DNA of 64,000 nucleotides from Casuarina equisetifolia (Eukaryota > Streptophyta > Magnoliopsida > Fagales > Casuarinaceae). This document shows, piece after piece, positions 47,354 to 58,716 of this stretch (position 1 is its first letter; every line of letters begins with the position of its first letter). The notes under the pieces were generated by a model that saw only the letters and a program-made list of their open reading frames with translations, did no database searches and was not told where the DNA came from. Where the stretch lies: the NCBI GenBank assembly GCA_028551475.1, contig CM052359.1, forward strand, positions 13,207,583 to 13,271,582. Reading direction: 5' to 3'. The position numbers were made by a program, and so were the translations under genes.

Positions 47354-50300
47354 ACCAATATCTTCTATCTCATTCAGAATCATTCATGAAGAATTCTTGT
47401 TTTCTGGCACTAGCTAAGCCCCCGAGAACAGAATCCCTTCCATGAGGTAAAACCGAGCAGCGAATAAACACATTGATGGCAACCGGAGGCGCAAACAGAA
47501 GCCCAGAAATTGGAAATCAGAGGAAGCAAGAACCAGGTGGGTAACATCTAGTCAATGTTGAATCTCTTTCCAGTTGTTTCGCCTACTTTGCTGACTATAT
47601 CAGTGGGAACATCTGACCACAAGGTCTCGGTCTTCCTTTTTCTTTCGGTTTCTTTATTTTATTGGGACATGGATGCCGTGACTTGCTTGCTGAATGAACA
47701 GAAGAATACGAGTGGAACTAAGACGAGCTTTGAATCGTCTTCCAAATTCATCATAACATTACTTTCTCCACGCCAAAGTCGTTCCTCGAGGTAGCTCTGA
47801 TACTAACTCTTGTGAGACATCTTGTACACGAGGATACTAAAAAGACTATTTTCATGATCAGATCTACATGTGAAATACTCATAATTTCAGGTGGGTCAGG
47901 TTCGCTGGGTTTGTCATATGTAGGAGGAACTGTAGCAAACAGGAAGATAAAAATAAGAACATGATAGAAGGGGAAATGGAGGCGTACCCATGTGCTGTAG
48001 GGAACATGGCATTGGGATTGTGCAAGACAGGACAACATTGATATTTATTGGAGAAATTATTGTATAATATGGTTGTGATTCTTACGTTGAAAGTGAGGTT
48101 GAAAATTTGGACCAAAGTACTTCTCCATGGATTCTGATAAGACATAGTGGCATGGCAATTGGGAAGCAGCCAATGTGATCTTGTTGCCAATGTGCGAACT
48201 ATGTTATGATTACTTGTCCGTACATGCATCAATTTTCTATTGGCTTAGCCTCTAGATTATGGTCACCATTTTATTATATTTTATTGTTTTTCTTTGAACT
48301 CATCTTTCATTCAATGGTAAACGTTAACCATCATTACTTCATTATTATACATAATTAATTATGAACACCTTTAATGGCACTATGTCACCAATTCTCTCAT
48401 GTGGACATGTATGTCTGTGCATGCACAAAATCAATATGGCTTAATATAATGAGATTATGAGATTTTCTGAATCCCAATTTTTTCTTGACGATGGTGTCCA
48501 CTCTTTATGGGGAAAGGAGTACATCAAACCGCTTGATTGTTGCTGTGACTGCTCATTGCATCAAAATTCACAAGTTTTGAATCTAATATATATATAAACA
48601 CAGCCTTCAATTTTATTTTATTTTTTTGAGGTAAAGGGGATTTAAGGATATGAGTTGTTGAACCTAATACCTATATCCTAAATGGCCAAAAAGTAATTAT
48701 TGAACTATTGACTTTTTAACTGAATTTCAGATTATTGGTTGTCCTGTAGGAACAATTTGTGTTGGATTGATCAACATCATCTTGGTGTGGGGGGTTTTTT
48801 GTGACTGTCAAAGGTGCAGTGGTACCTATCCGACATCAAGTATGGTAAAACATTTTGGCCTCTTCATAAAGGAGAGAAGTCTTATTTCTCGAGAGGGGTC
48901 TTTTGGAAAAGCAACTTTTAAGGGGTCTGATTCTTAGTACTTTTTATTCATGTTTCCCGCAAATGGCTCCAAAATCAGCATCCAACTTTCCTTAGCTACC
49001 CCAGAACTCTCTCAAAAGCATTAGCCTCAAATCACTCATCCATTTGACATTCAAAGTCATTAATAGTCAAAAGAATCAAAGAGGAGAAAATAACACAAAA
49101 GCAACCAACGTTGGAAAGGCAATTCCCAAAGTGAACCAACTTACAGAAAGTCAGGACTAGTTACATATGAGAGTGAAAAATGGACTATCATATAATTTGG
49201 CTACTTTTTGGACTTGCCCAACAATGATAGTTAGAAAAAGCATGCATGAAAGAACAAGAAAATCCATTCAAAATTGGATTTTGTTGGGCGTCACAATCAC
49301 AAGTCCTTGCCTTAAAGCTAGACTGATGACTTGATCTTATCTTTGTATAATTCAATTACAACTACATAATCTAACTGATTGTTAATGAAACTGTTTCTAA
49401 TTCAATCATTTAGGTCTTATTCCACACCTCCTCCTCCTATAGCAGATAATAAAACGGGTTGATGATAATTTTACTTATGTTTCTTCTCCTCCTTTTCTTC
49501 TTTTCTTTTTGGGTGGGGGCGGGGAACCCTATTGCCCCACGTGATAAGTCTCCGGGGCAAGAAAACAAGCTCAGGTTAGGCTGAAATGGTGGACTATCAT
49601 TAGGATCTGCCAAATGTGGGGCCCAAGTTGTGCATCTCAAGTTGACCTAGTTACATTTGAATCCTTTATGAGCAACTTTGAATCCCAAAGTTTACGAAAA
49701 GTTTGCAAGATGCTTTAATCCAGGTAAAGTAGGATAGGCTTAAATGTCTTTGAAGTTCTAGCCTAATGTCTATTTCTTGCCGAAGTCCATTCACTTTTTT
49801 GACAATTATATCTTTTGGATTTGATACATGTATCTACGTGTGTGTTTGTCTTTACAAAGTCCAATGGTAAATGAAGAAGGCATAAATTGAATATTCTTTA
49901 GGATTCGTTACTATTTTGGTATTGATATATTGTTATAACAACTCGGGAAACCCCATAATTGGTAGTTTATATTTTACCAACAGGCATTCAAACGCCAAAT
50001 ACATGTCTTCTGCTATTCTATTTAGAATAAATTTGAGCACAATAAAATGGAGTTTCTCAAAGCTCAGCACCAATGCTGCCAATAGACGTTCTAGTAAACT
50101 AGTTGATATTCTCCTCGGTATAGGGCTCACCTTACAAATTTTGTGGTGTCTCAATAGAGTAGAGGTGGAAGGTATGCAGCAACGAGCTTTTACATTTTGC
50201 AACTTCTTCTTAGAGTTGTGCTTTCTCTCAAAGTCCTCTGAAGTTTAGGATTATCAAGTAAAACTTATTCGGAGCATCCATCATCTCATTGTTGGAATGT

Positions 50301-50655
50301 CTTACATTGTATACAACCTACAAAAAGTTATTTTTAAATTAGAGATTTGTCTCCTTATATGCCTATTTTAAAGAGTAATAAACTTTTTTACATAATATTA
50401 GAACTCACGATTAAGGTAAATAAGATCTTAACTTAACCATGGCTTAGGGGCAAGTTCTCTCTGGTGATGTCACTCATGACGCATCCCACCTCCCATCTCA
50501 GTGGTTGTCGGAAAGGGCATTGAAATGTCCCACATCTCATTGCAAACTGTGGAGCCTGTTTACAGGGAAGGACTTGCAATCTTACAAACCAACTTCAAGG
50601 AGGAGCACGATTTACAATACTTCACCTTCCACACTTGTGGGCAGGAAATGTCGGT
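47354..50655. other. Rest of the pri-miR166 transcript and intergenic DNA
   Basis: The first several hundred bases may be the 3' part of the pri-miRNA. Beyond about 48250 the DNA is AT-rich with scattered open frames (for example 49933-50202 on minus, 89 codons) that I cannot assign to any family. No transposon ends or RNA genes were seen. Confidence 0.4.
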
Positions 50656-52506
50656 AGTAGATCTAGACATTCATGATATTTTTCCTTTATAAATTTGTAA
50701 AGCTACATTAGACAATCTATGAAATATCTACCAAGCAACTTCAAGCTTCCTAGTTTTACACAATCTATCAATAAGGCAGCTATATGCATTAATGCTTAGT
50801 TCAAATTTACCATTTTCTAAGGTATCAAAAAATTCCAATGTCTCTGTATGACGATCATTCTTACAAAGCCCATCCAAGAATATGTTAAACGTACGTAAAT
50901 TCGGTAGAGTTTTATAGACATGCATTTCACCAAATAGCTTCCGTGCATCCTCAACCTTGCCCACATGAAAAAGACCAGTTAACAACGCATTAAAAGTTAT
51001 AATTGTTGGCCCAAAGCCCATCCATAGCTTCCTCTGTCTTCTGGTTCTTGCAATATGCATTGACCAATATATTGGGGCTCACAACATCAGGTTCTTGACC
51101 TTTGCTTGCCATGGAATCAAATAGCTCTTTGCGTCATCCAACTTGCCTGCCTAAAAAAGACCAGTCAGTGGGCAATATACCCTTGGCCTAACTCCATGTT
51201 CAGTCATTTTCCAATAAATTTCCATTGCTTCCTCCATCCTTTGATTCTTGGAATATCCATTAAAGCTTACACCATGAGGTTCATGCCTTTAGTTGCCATA
51301 GAATGAAACAGCTCCCTTGCACTGTTAAGTCTAGCCACCAAGTAGAACCAATTCATCAACGTGTTGTATGTAAACGTGTTAGGATTTTCACCTCTTTGAG
51401 TCATCAATTCTAACAGCTCATTTGCTTCTTTCATCTTCCCCAACTTGCATAGCAGATCCATCAACACAGTAAACATCACCACATGAGGTCGGACACCTTG
51501 ATCCATCATCTCATTAAACAAATACTTTGCCTCCTCCAAGCTACCCCAATGACACAAACCACGTAATAGAGTTATAAACAACCACATTTGGGGATATTCT
51601 GCTACTCTTCATTTCCAATAAGAGTTCTTTCTCCTTGTTCACTAATCCATGCTTACAAAGTCAATCAATGATAATACCACATCAAACTGCATCAGACTAC
51701 AAACCAAAACTAGCTTTCACAACGTCTTAGTAAAACTTAAGTGCAACCATTATGTTCCCCAGTCGACACAATCCCTTCACTAAGCTCCCAAAAGCAATAA
51801 AATCAGGACTAGAACTCAATTTGTCCATGTTCTTGAACAACCCAAGTTCCTTATCAACTGTGTCCTCCACACAAACCCTTAATCAGTGACGTATAAGTTA
51901 CAATATTTGGACTACAACTTCTCCTCTGAAGAGTCCCTGTAACCACAAAAGCGTCGGAAACCCGACTCACATTACAAAAAGCAATTAACCAAAATGTTCA
52001 AAGCAATAAAACTGGGCAACAACCCGGTAGAATTTATCCTTTAACAGAGTGAAATCACACTAGAGCAATGATTACTCCTAGCAAGTACACCAAATAAATG
52101 ATTAAACAATGAGATCGGCTGACGGTAGTGCATATGGGGCATATGATCGAAGAAGTGTAATTTTCCAAACCTCAACTGACAATTTCTTGAAAGTTAATTG
52201 CAACACTTCATCGAGGGTGACCTTACCGGACTTGCAATTAACTTTCAAGAATTTTTCAAGTGGGAGTTTGGAAAGCAACAACGGTAAGGGAGTTATTCGG
52301 TGCAGTTTTGGGCTTTTGGAGAAGTGGGTTTATGGGTATTTCGACATTGTCAAATGTCGAAGATTTAGGTTTAGGAGTTGCGCATGTGGGTCAGTGAATA
52401 AAGATGAGAAAGTATACCTTTTGACACAGATCTTGGAGAAGACGTGATGATAGGACAGCAGAAGCAGCAGGAAACAGAGAAGAGGAGAGCGGAATTGAGA
52501 GAACCA
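50656..52506 (-). pseudogene. Rf-like P-class PPR gene, copy A, broken
   Basis: The minus strand begins with a presequence-like MVLSIPLSSS at 52506 and carries clear 35-residue PPR repeats in several frames. At 51587-51267 are LRGLCHWGSLEEAKYLFNEM and VLMDLLCKLGKMKEANELLE. At 51060-50728 are NALLTGLFHVGKVEDARKLFGEM and IFLDGLCKNDRHTETLEFFD, with CLIDRLCKTRKLEVAW at the end. Stops and frameshifts separate the blocks, so no full PPR protein can be made. The tail near 50690-50656 keeps the KYHECLDL motif found at the C-terminus of Rf-like PPR proteins. Intact members act in mitochondria on RNA. This copy shares architecture with copy B downstream. Confidence 0.85.
52161..52275. repeat. Inverted duplication with a perfect 20-bp inner stem
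   Basis: 52184-52203 and 52232-52251 are exact reverse complements (TTCTTGAAAGTTAATTGCAA), separated by 28 bases. The match continues outwards in diverged form, 52161-52183 against 52252-52275 (TTTTCCAAAC against GTTTGGAAAG). The left arm is absent from PPR copies B and C at the matching place, so it is an inverted insertion of about 40 bp copied from the adjacent PPR coding sequence. Confidence 0.85.
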
Positions 52507-53204
52507 TTAGAAAGAAACGGGCTCTGGAGATGAATCCAATCAGACAAATCGCGTGCAAAGACGACGGCGTATAAGCCCTTTCCTGCCGTCTTGCAAAGCG
52601 AAACAATTCTCATTGAGAAAAGTCCCCAAGACCCGGACCCCTCTTGGTTGGTTTTTGTGGGATGGGGGGATGTGGGAGGATTTTGTGGTTAGGGGGCCGA
52701 AGAGAAGCACCCAAAAAGCCCTCATGAGCAATGTGGAATCCGTAACGTTTTGAATAGATTTCAAAATCAGGTTCAAGACATTCTTTATCTTGGCCCAGTG
52801 GTGTAAAACTTCCCTCTGATGGCAAGAAAACACAATCAGATTGGCCGAGAAAGACATAATACTTGCCAAAAGAATACAAAAGAAAAAAAAACCCAAACAG
52901 AATCAGCAAAAGAAAGTTACTTCAGCAAAGAATTTCTTGCATAACAAATCATCAACTTTGGGTGCACAGCTCTACATGTTGATTTCACAAGGAGTTGAGA
53001 ATTTTGATTTAGAAAAAAAAAAAAAAAAACAACGAAAACATTGAGAGATTGTCTTAGGTTTCCATACCCAACAGTGGATATATGGCTGGTATTGCCCAAA
53101 CCAACTTTAAGTTCTTGTTTTGTGTTGTGTTGGCTTGGGGCATTCACTAGCTTCTTATCTCTCTGAGACTCCTCCAGGCTCTCCGGCGGGAACAGAACTG
53201 TTGG
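52507..53204. other. Spacer between PPR copies A and B
   Basis: This stretch is the upstream region of copy A and the downstream region of copy B on the minus strand. It includes an A-run near 53012-53029. Open frames here on both strands show no PPR or other motif. It is likely UTR and promoter sequence of the old PPR unit. Confidence 0.45.
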
Positions 53205-54803
53205 TCGCAAGTCTAGACATTCACAGTACTTTTCATCTTTGGCAGGTAAGAATACTACTATGGAGAATGTGGAGACAATCCGGTGACACATTTCTCTTTG
53301 CCATTTGCAAAGAAGATCAACCATTTTCTTTGACTCATTATTAGAGTATTGACTGTAACTATATTAGGAATACAACCCTTTTCTTCCACCATTTCCATAA
53401 ACAAATCATTTGCCTTCTTCAAAATCTTTTCCCTTACAAAACCCATGAATCATGATGTTAGATGTTACAAAAATTGAGCCAGACCTTCCTTTATTGGGTA
53501 GTCTGCAGAATATCTGCCAAGCAACTCCCAAGTTTCCCTGCTCTACAAAACGAATCCGTGAGGCAGCTGTAAACTTCAATGCTCACTTATGCAGTTTTCT
53601 AAAGTACCAAATAATTCCACTGCCTCAGAAATACAACCATTCTAGCAAAGCCCATTGAAGAGTACTTTATAAAGTAGATGATTCTGCCACCAGCCCGTGA
53701 AGTTCCATCTCACCTAATAGCTTCCGTGCATCCTCAACCTTACCTGCCTTGAAAAGACGAGTTACTAACATATTATATTTTATACCGTTGGCCCAACTTC
53801 CTTGTGAATCATTTTCCTGTAGCAATTTATAGCTTCCTTTATCTCTCGATTCTTGCAGTGTCCATGGATCAATACACTGCAACTGATAACTTCAGGTTCG
53901 TGCCCTTTTCTTAGCATAGAAACAAACAGCTTCTCAGTATCATCAAGCCCCCCCACCAAGCAGAAGCCATCCATTAATGCTGTACAACTAAACATGTTAG
54001 ATTTCAAACCTCTCTGTATTATTAATTCCAACGGCTCATTTGCTTCTTCCATCTTTCCTTCCTTGCAAAGCACATCTATCATTTCATTGAAGGTCACCCT
54101 ATTTGGTTGAAGACCTTCATTTACCATCTCATTAAACAAACTTGTCGTCCCCATAACACAAACCACGTATCAAAGAACTATAAATAACCACATCTGTAAT
54201 ATTCTTCTGCTCTTCATTTCCAAGAAAATTTCCTTCGCCTTGCCTACTCAATCATCCTTGCAGAGCCCATCAATAATAGCACCATAGTAGAATACATTAG
54301 GCTTACATTCCAGAAAAAAAACTGACCAGTGACCATTTCTTCATGTAACTGAAGTGCAACAGTTGGGTTGCCCGCTCGACACAATCCATTAATCAAAGTC
54401 ACAAATGTAATCACATTAGGACTACAACCCGGCATCAAAATTTTATAAAACAACCCGACTGCCTCACGAATTCTCACTAGAATAGTGCTTATTCCGGGCA
54501 AGTGCACCAAGTGTGTGATCAAAGAAGGCAATGCTTCGGTGAGACTGATATTACCAGGATTACAGTTGATTTTCAAGAACATTTCAAGTGGGATTTGGGA
54601 AGGAATATCGGGAGTTGAGTTTTTTGGAGCAACTTTGGGATTTGAATAAGTGCGCTTATGTGGGTATGAATTATTTTGTGAAGATTTTGGATTTGAAATT
54701 GAGGGTGTTTGAACATAGCTGAAAGTTTACCTCTTGGAGTAGAAACCGCCGAAGAAGGTGACGACGAATCAGCAGAAGAAGAAAGAGGAGTTTTGAAAAC
54801 CAT
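53205..54803 (-). pseudogene. Rf-like P-class PPR gene, copy B, broken
   Basis: The start at 54803 (MVFKTPLSSSADSSSPSSAV) looks like an organellar presequence rich in Ser and basic residues. A frameshift near 54600 leads into the family N-terminus (NISLTEALPSLITHLVHLPG). PPR repeats follow: VITFVTLINGLCRAGNPTVA (54450-54360), VTFNEMIDVLCKEGKMEEAN and ALMDGFCLVGGLDDTEKLF (54166-53780), and YNMLVTRLFKAGKVEDARKL (53882-53667). The C-terminal region has EEKGCIPNIVTVNTLI and DEKYCECLDL (53446-53205). At least four frame breaks and missing repeats make it a pseudogene. It lies head-to-tail with copies A and C. Confidence 0.85.
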
Positions 54804-54805
54804 GT

Positions 54806-55300
54806 GGAAACAGAATCCATATTCGCTTTCGATTCGACACAATCCATGAATCCGATCCCCATTTATAATCACGTTAGGCCTGCATCCCAACGAGGTAATT
54901 TTCCCGAGCAACACAACCTCCTCACCGATCCTCTAACGCTTAATCAGATATGCATAAGCCACGGCATCTGGGCGACAGTACCTCAAAAGTCAGCTCAGAA
55001 AATCAATCCTGCAAAATGTTTGAAATGATCAAATCGGGCCAAAACGCCACTTAAATTCACTCTTCTATACAGTGAAATCACACTTGAATACCGCTTATTC
55101 CTTGGAAATGAACCCAAGTAAGTGATTAAATGATGATATCGATGGAGTTGGTTGAAAACGGAGCATGTAATCCAAGAAATGCAATGCTTCATTATTAGCG
55201 ATCTTACCACACTTCAGTTAATTCTCAAGAATCCTTCAAGTGAGTATTGGACAGGAACATGGGAAAGTAAGATTTTTCATCACAATTTTTGGATTTGAAG
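54806..55300 (-). pseudogene. Rf-like PPR gene, copy C, truncated 5' fragment
   Basis: On the minus strand, pieces of the N-terminal part of the same PPR family appear in more than one frame: the region with NKRYSSVISLYRRVNLSGVL (about 55130-55060), and then LLGKITSLGCRPNVI and IHGLCRIE (54914-54810). The fragment breaks off after about one and a half repeats and runs directly into the start region of copy B. It is the remains of a third tandem copy whose 3' part was lost. Confidence 0.75.
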
Positions 55301-57314
55301 AAGTGGGTCTACGTAGTTATGGAAGTCGAAAGTGAGGCGTTGAGCTTAATATACAATGCGGTAAACTACAACATTGTAACTACAGTTTCATGTTCATTTA
55401 AATACTTTATGGATATTAGGAATAATAATGTTTATCTTTCATCTTCTCATACTATTTTAGTTGTTTAATGAGATTATTTTACAAGTTAACTGAAGTCCTA
55501 TTATTAGGACTATTGCAAGGTTTAAATTTTGTTGAGGTCCTATTTTTTTATCTTACTAACCTCCTATTTGCTTTAGCATAGATCTTTTTTATACACTAAT
55601 TTTTTCTTGCGTTCATTATTTTACTTATTGAAATTTTAACAATCACAAAATATCAAGTACCTTTATTATTTATGAATAAACTTTACTTGTTGTCTCTCCG
55701 TAATTTTGAGTCATTTTATGAGTTTATTGTTTTAGTAACTATATAACTTGTCAAAATTTTAGTAATTCTAATAGGTAACTTTTAATTTTTTTTTTTTATT
55801 TTAGATATATATTTTCTTAATTTCTGCTTTTTATATTATACTGATATAGATAAATCTGATAAACATCCAATGACTACCAAAAAAAAAAATGCATAGAAGA
55901 TTGGTCTAATAGTGAAATGGGTTTTCCTTCACGATGGTTTCAATGAGAATTGAAAACAATTTGACAATGAAAAATAATGTATCTTAACTCAGAGTAGCTG
56001 AGGAAGATAAATGACTTTTGTTCCTTGATGATCTTTTTAGGCTTTGAACAAAATATCAGCCTTATAAAACCAATGAGAATTGTTATATATATGATTATTG
56101 AAGACAAATGTTTCATATTAGAAAAATAAAATTTTTGAGTAATATTTAAATAAGAAAAATAATATCTTCTAATTCTTACATTAGCTTTTGAATTAGATTT
56201 AAGTTTTCTAATATGATTTTAAAGCCCTTATTAATCCGCTATAACTTTTACTCAACCTTATGTCATTAAAATATAATTAGTAAGCAAGAAGTATAAAAAA
56301 ATACAATCTTTTGGTAGTATTTCAATATAAAAAAAAAATATTTCTCTAACACATAAACTAACTTTTAAGTTAGAATTTAAGGAGTTTCTAATAATAGTCA
56401 CTCGAACAAATGAAGAAATTAAGTTTTGTGGTTCAAATGTTTGTTGGTGGGTTCCTGTCCGATGATGTCAGTGCTTCTGTTTCCTTTTTTTTTTTTTTTA
56501 CACTTATTTCCCGTTTGTCTATGATCACATTTTGGTCTAACATTGCATCTTCCGTTGGTCTCTCATTTTCAATCCCCACGACATGGAGGAAAAATAAAAG
56601 AGAAAAGAGAAAAGTGTATGGTGTTGATCTCTTTGTTTGTTATCTAAAACGTAGATAAATCTGCATTTGTATCGGGACTTGAGGGAAGAATTCAGGTAAA
56701 TGCTGCTTAGTCTACTATTATTCTTTACTTAAAAGAATAAATAAAAATAAATTATTAGAAAAAAATTGGATATTCAGCTAGACTTTGACCTCTATTAACC
56801 ACCGGAAGGAGTGTCTGAAACATGCATCCTTGCTTTCCTTTAGATGTTAACTATTGATTTCATGCCATCATGAATTTCACACTTTACATGACACTTACAC
56901 TTACTGTTTATGTGGACCCATATTGAAACACCAAACTCTACCATCATATGCTAATTCTCAAGTATATGTCACTTAGCTTTTTGAGAAATATTTTTCAAGA
57001 ATCATTTAATAAGGATAAAGGACCTTCTAAGTAGGGTAATTTGATGGCAATTAGTTTAGAAATGCAACCTCATCAATGTCTTATATTGCTATTATACTAA
57101 TATTATACTCTTCATATATGGAGGTATTTCTTTAGGAGTAAATTTTAAGAGAAGAATTAATTTTAAATATGTAACTAAAATCATGTTTTAAGTTAAACAT
57201 CCAATTGCTAATGGACATGTCCCTATAGGAAATATTTTCTCATACTTGAAGTGAAGTGTTGTATTGAAATTTAGGGTATATCTCATATTTTAAGCACAAT
57301 AGCATATTTTAAGC

Positions 57315-57317
<3 letters not shown>

Positions 57318-57394
<77 letters not shown>
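57318..57394. repeat. (TA)n microsatellite
   Basis: An uninterrupted TA dinucleotide run of about 38 units, followed by an imperfect continuation (GATATGTATATATA). Runs of this length are unstable and often misassembled. Confidence 0.95.
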
Positions 57395-57396
<2 letters not shown>

Positions 57397-58141
57397 TATG
57401 TATATATATATTTTTCTATTATAAGTTGATTAAGAAAAAAAAAACATTGAACCTTCCAACAATCTAACCACCTCCATACACAAAAGATAAATCAATGACT
57501 CAAAAGTGAACATTTCTACAATCTTGAACTATACTCATGGCAAGGAAAATATACCAAACAATAAAACCTGTGGAATGCATATCAACTTAGTAAAAAATGA
57601 AAGATGGCCCCCATTGCAAAGACTTGGGCTCTACCTCTATTTCAACCCTTCCTTTTTTTTTTTTTTGTTTGTTTTTATCTTAGGACTTCTTACCATATTA
57701 TTCTCTACGTTAAGGAAGCACATACATTTTCAACAAGAAAATAAGTTTTAGAATGCATGTATGAATATGGAAGTTTTATTTATAACATTTGAAATTCATA
57801 AGTTTAAGAAGACCAAGAAATAAAGTCTCCAACTATCACACACCAAGATATTAACATTGTAAGGATTTTTTTTATTTCTAAATCAAGGAATTTTCTATCA
57901 TACAAATTTCCTTATTTTTGCCACTAAGATTGAGGTGACAATAATTTTTATAAAAATGCAGTTTCTAAATATTTAACTCTTAAAAGCAATTAAAAGACAA
58001 GAAGATATATATTTAGCATGTGTAGAGACTTAATAATAGGACTATTTTTTATTTGATATGATGTAACATATATGATCTCATCGCAAGGGTCATGTCTCTA
58101 ACTATTTTATATTAATCATTGGTATGTGTATATATATAGAT

Positions 58142-58214
58142 GATAATAATTATAATACTAATTACTATTATTACTATTATTACTATTATTACTATTATTA
58201 CTATTGCTATTATT
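58142..58214. repeat. (TTA)n microsatellite upstream of CESA4
   Basis: A run of ACTATTATT units, that is TTA/ATT trinucleotides with regular C interruptions, about 500 bp upstream of the CESA4 ATG. Confidence 0.85.
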
Positions 58215-58572
58215 TGTTAGTAAAGAAAAGCTTGAGGATATAGGACGTCAGAACAAAGGTCGTAGACGATAAATGACCAATATGATTATTGGGCTGTTGA
58301 CAAGGCTACAATAACTTTCCTCAAATGGTTAATTTGAAATTAAGGTGAGATGTTATAATAGATTCAGGTAATGCATGTATGATTCTGCAATGCAATATTA
58401 CACGGTAGTTGTATGAACAGGAAGCGGTTGGCCTGGTGTCAGCCTTGAAAGCCTTTGAGTCGAAGCTAACCATGGCGGATCGACACCGCCACAAAGCAAG
58501 CAACGAAGCCGTCTCTCTCACCTATCGCCTCCTAACGTCTCATCGACTCAAACTCATGACGTCCCAACTCAC

Positions 58573-58580
58573 AGTAGGTA
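58573..58580 (+). promoter_or_regulatory. Candidate MYB46 response element upstream of CESA4
   Basis: AGTAGGTA fits the published MYB46-responsive consensus (A/G)(G/T)T(A/T)GGT(A/G). It lies about 140 bp before the ATG of CESA4, a gene that MYB46 is known to activate directly in Arabidopsis together with CESA7 and CESA8. An 8-bp degenerate word occurs often by chance, so the support comes mainly from its position. It could lie in the promoter or the early 5' UTR. Confidence 0.4.
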
Positions 58581-58716
58581 GAGACTCTGGAACACTCATA
58601 CTTTAGCCTGATATTTAGCTCTCTCCAACCTCTTCCCTCTAATACCTTCCTTCACTTCTCTCCTCTCTCTAGCTCTCACTACCCGTTCCTTCTCTCCGAT
58701 CTCCGTTTTGCTTGCC

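Larger units (their letters stand above)
55301..58300. other. AT-rich intergenic DNA with microsatellites
   Basis: No gene is supported. A pure (TA)n run of about 77 bp lies at 57318-57394, preceded by a direct repeat of CATATTTTAAGCACAATA. A TTA/ATT trinucleotide run lies at about 58142-58214. Other open frames (56410-56658, 57506-57751) show no motifs. The stretch is upstream of CESA4. Confidence 0.5.

Noticed and set aside
49933-50202. Minus-strand frame of 89 codons, somewhat protein-like
   Set aside because: I could not link it to any family or splice structure, and its start lies in unremarkable AT-rich DNA; kept out of the gene list.
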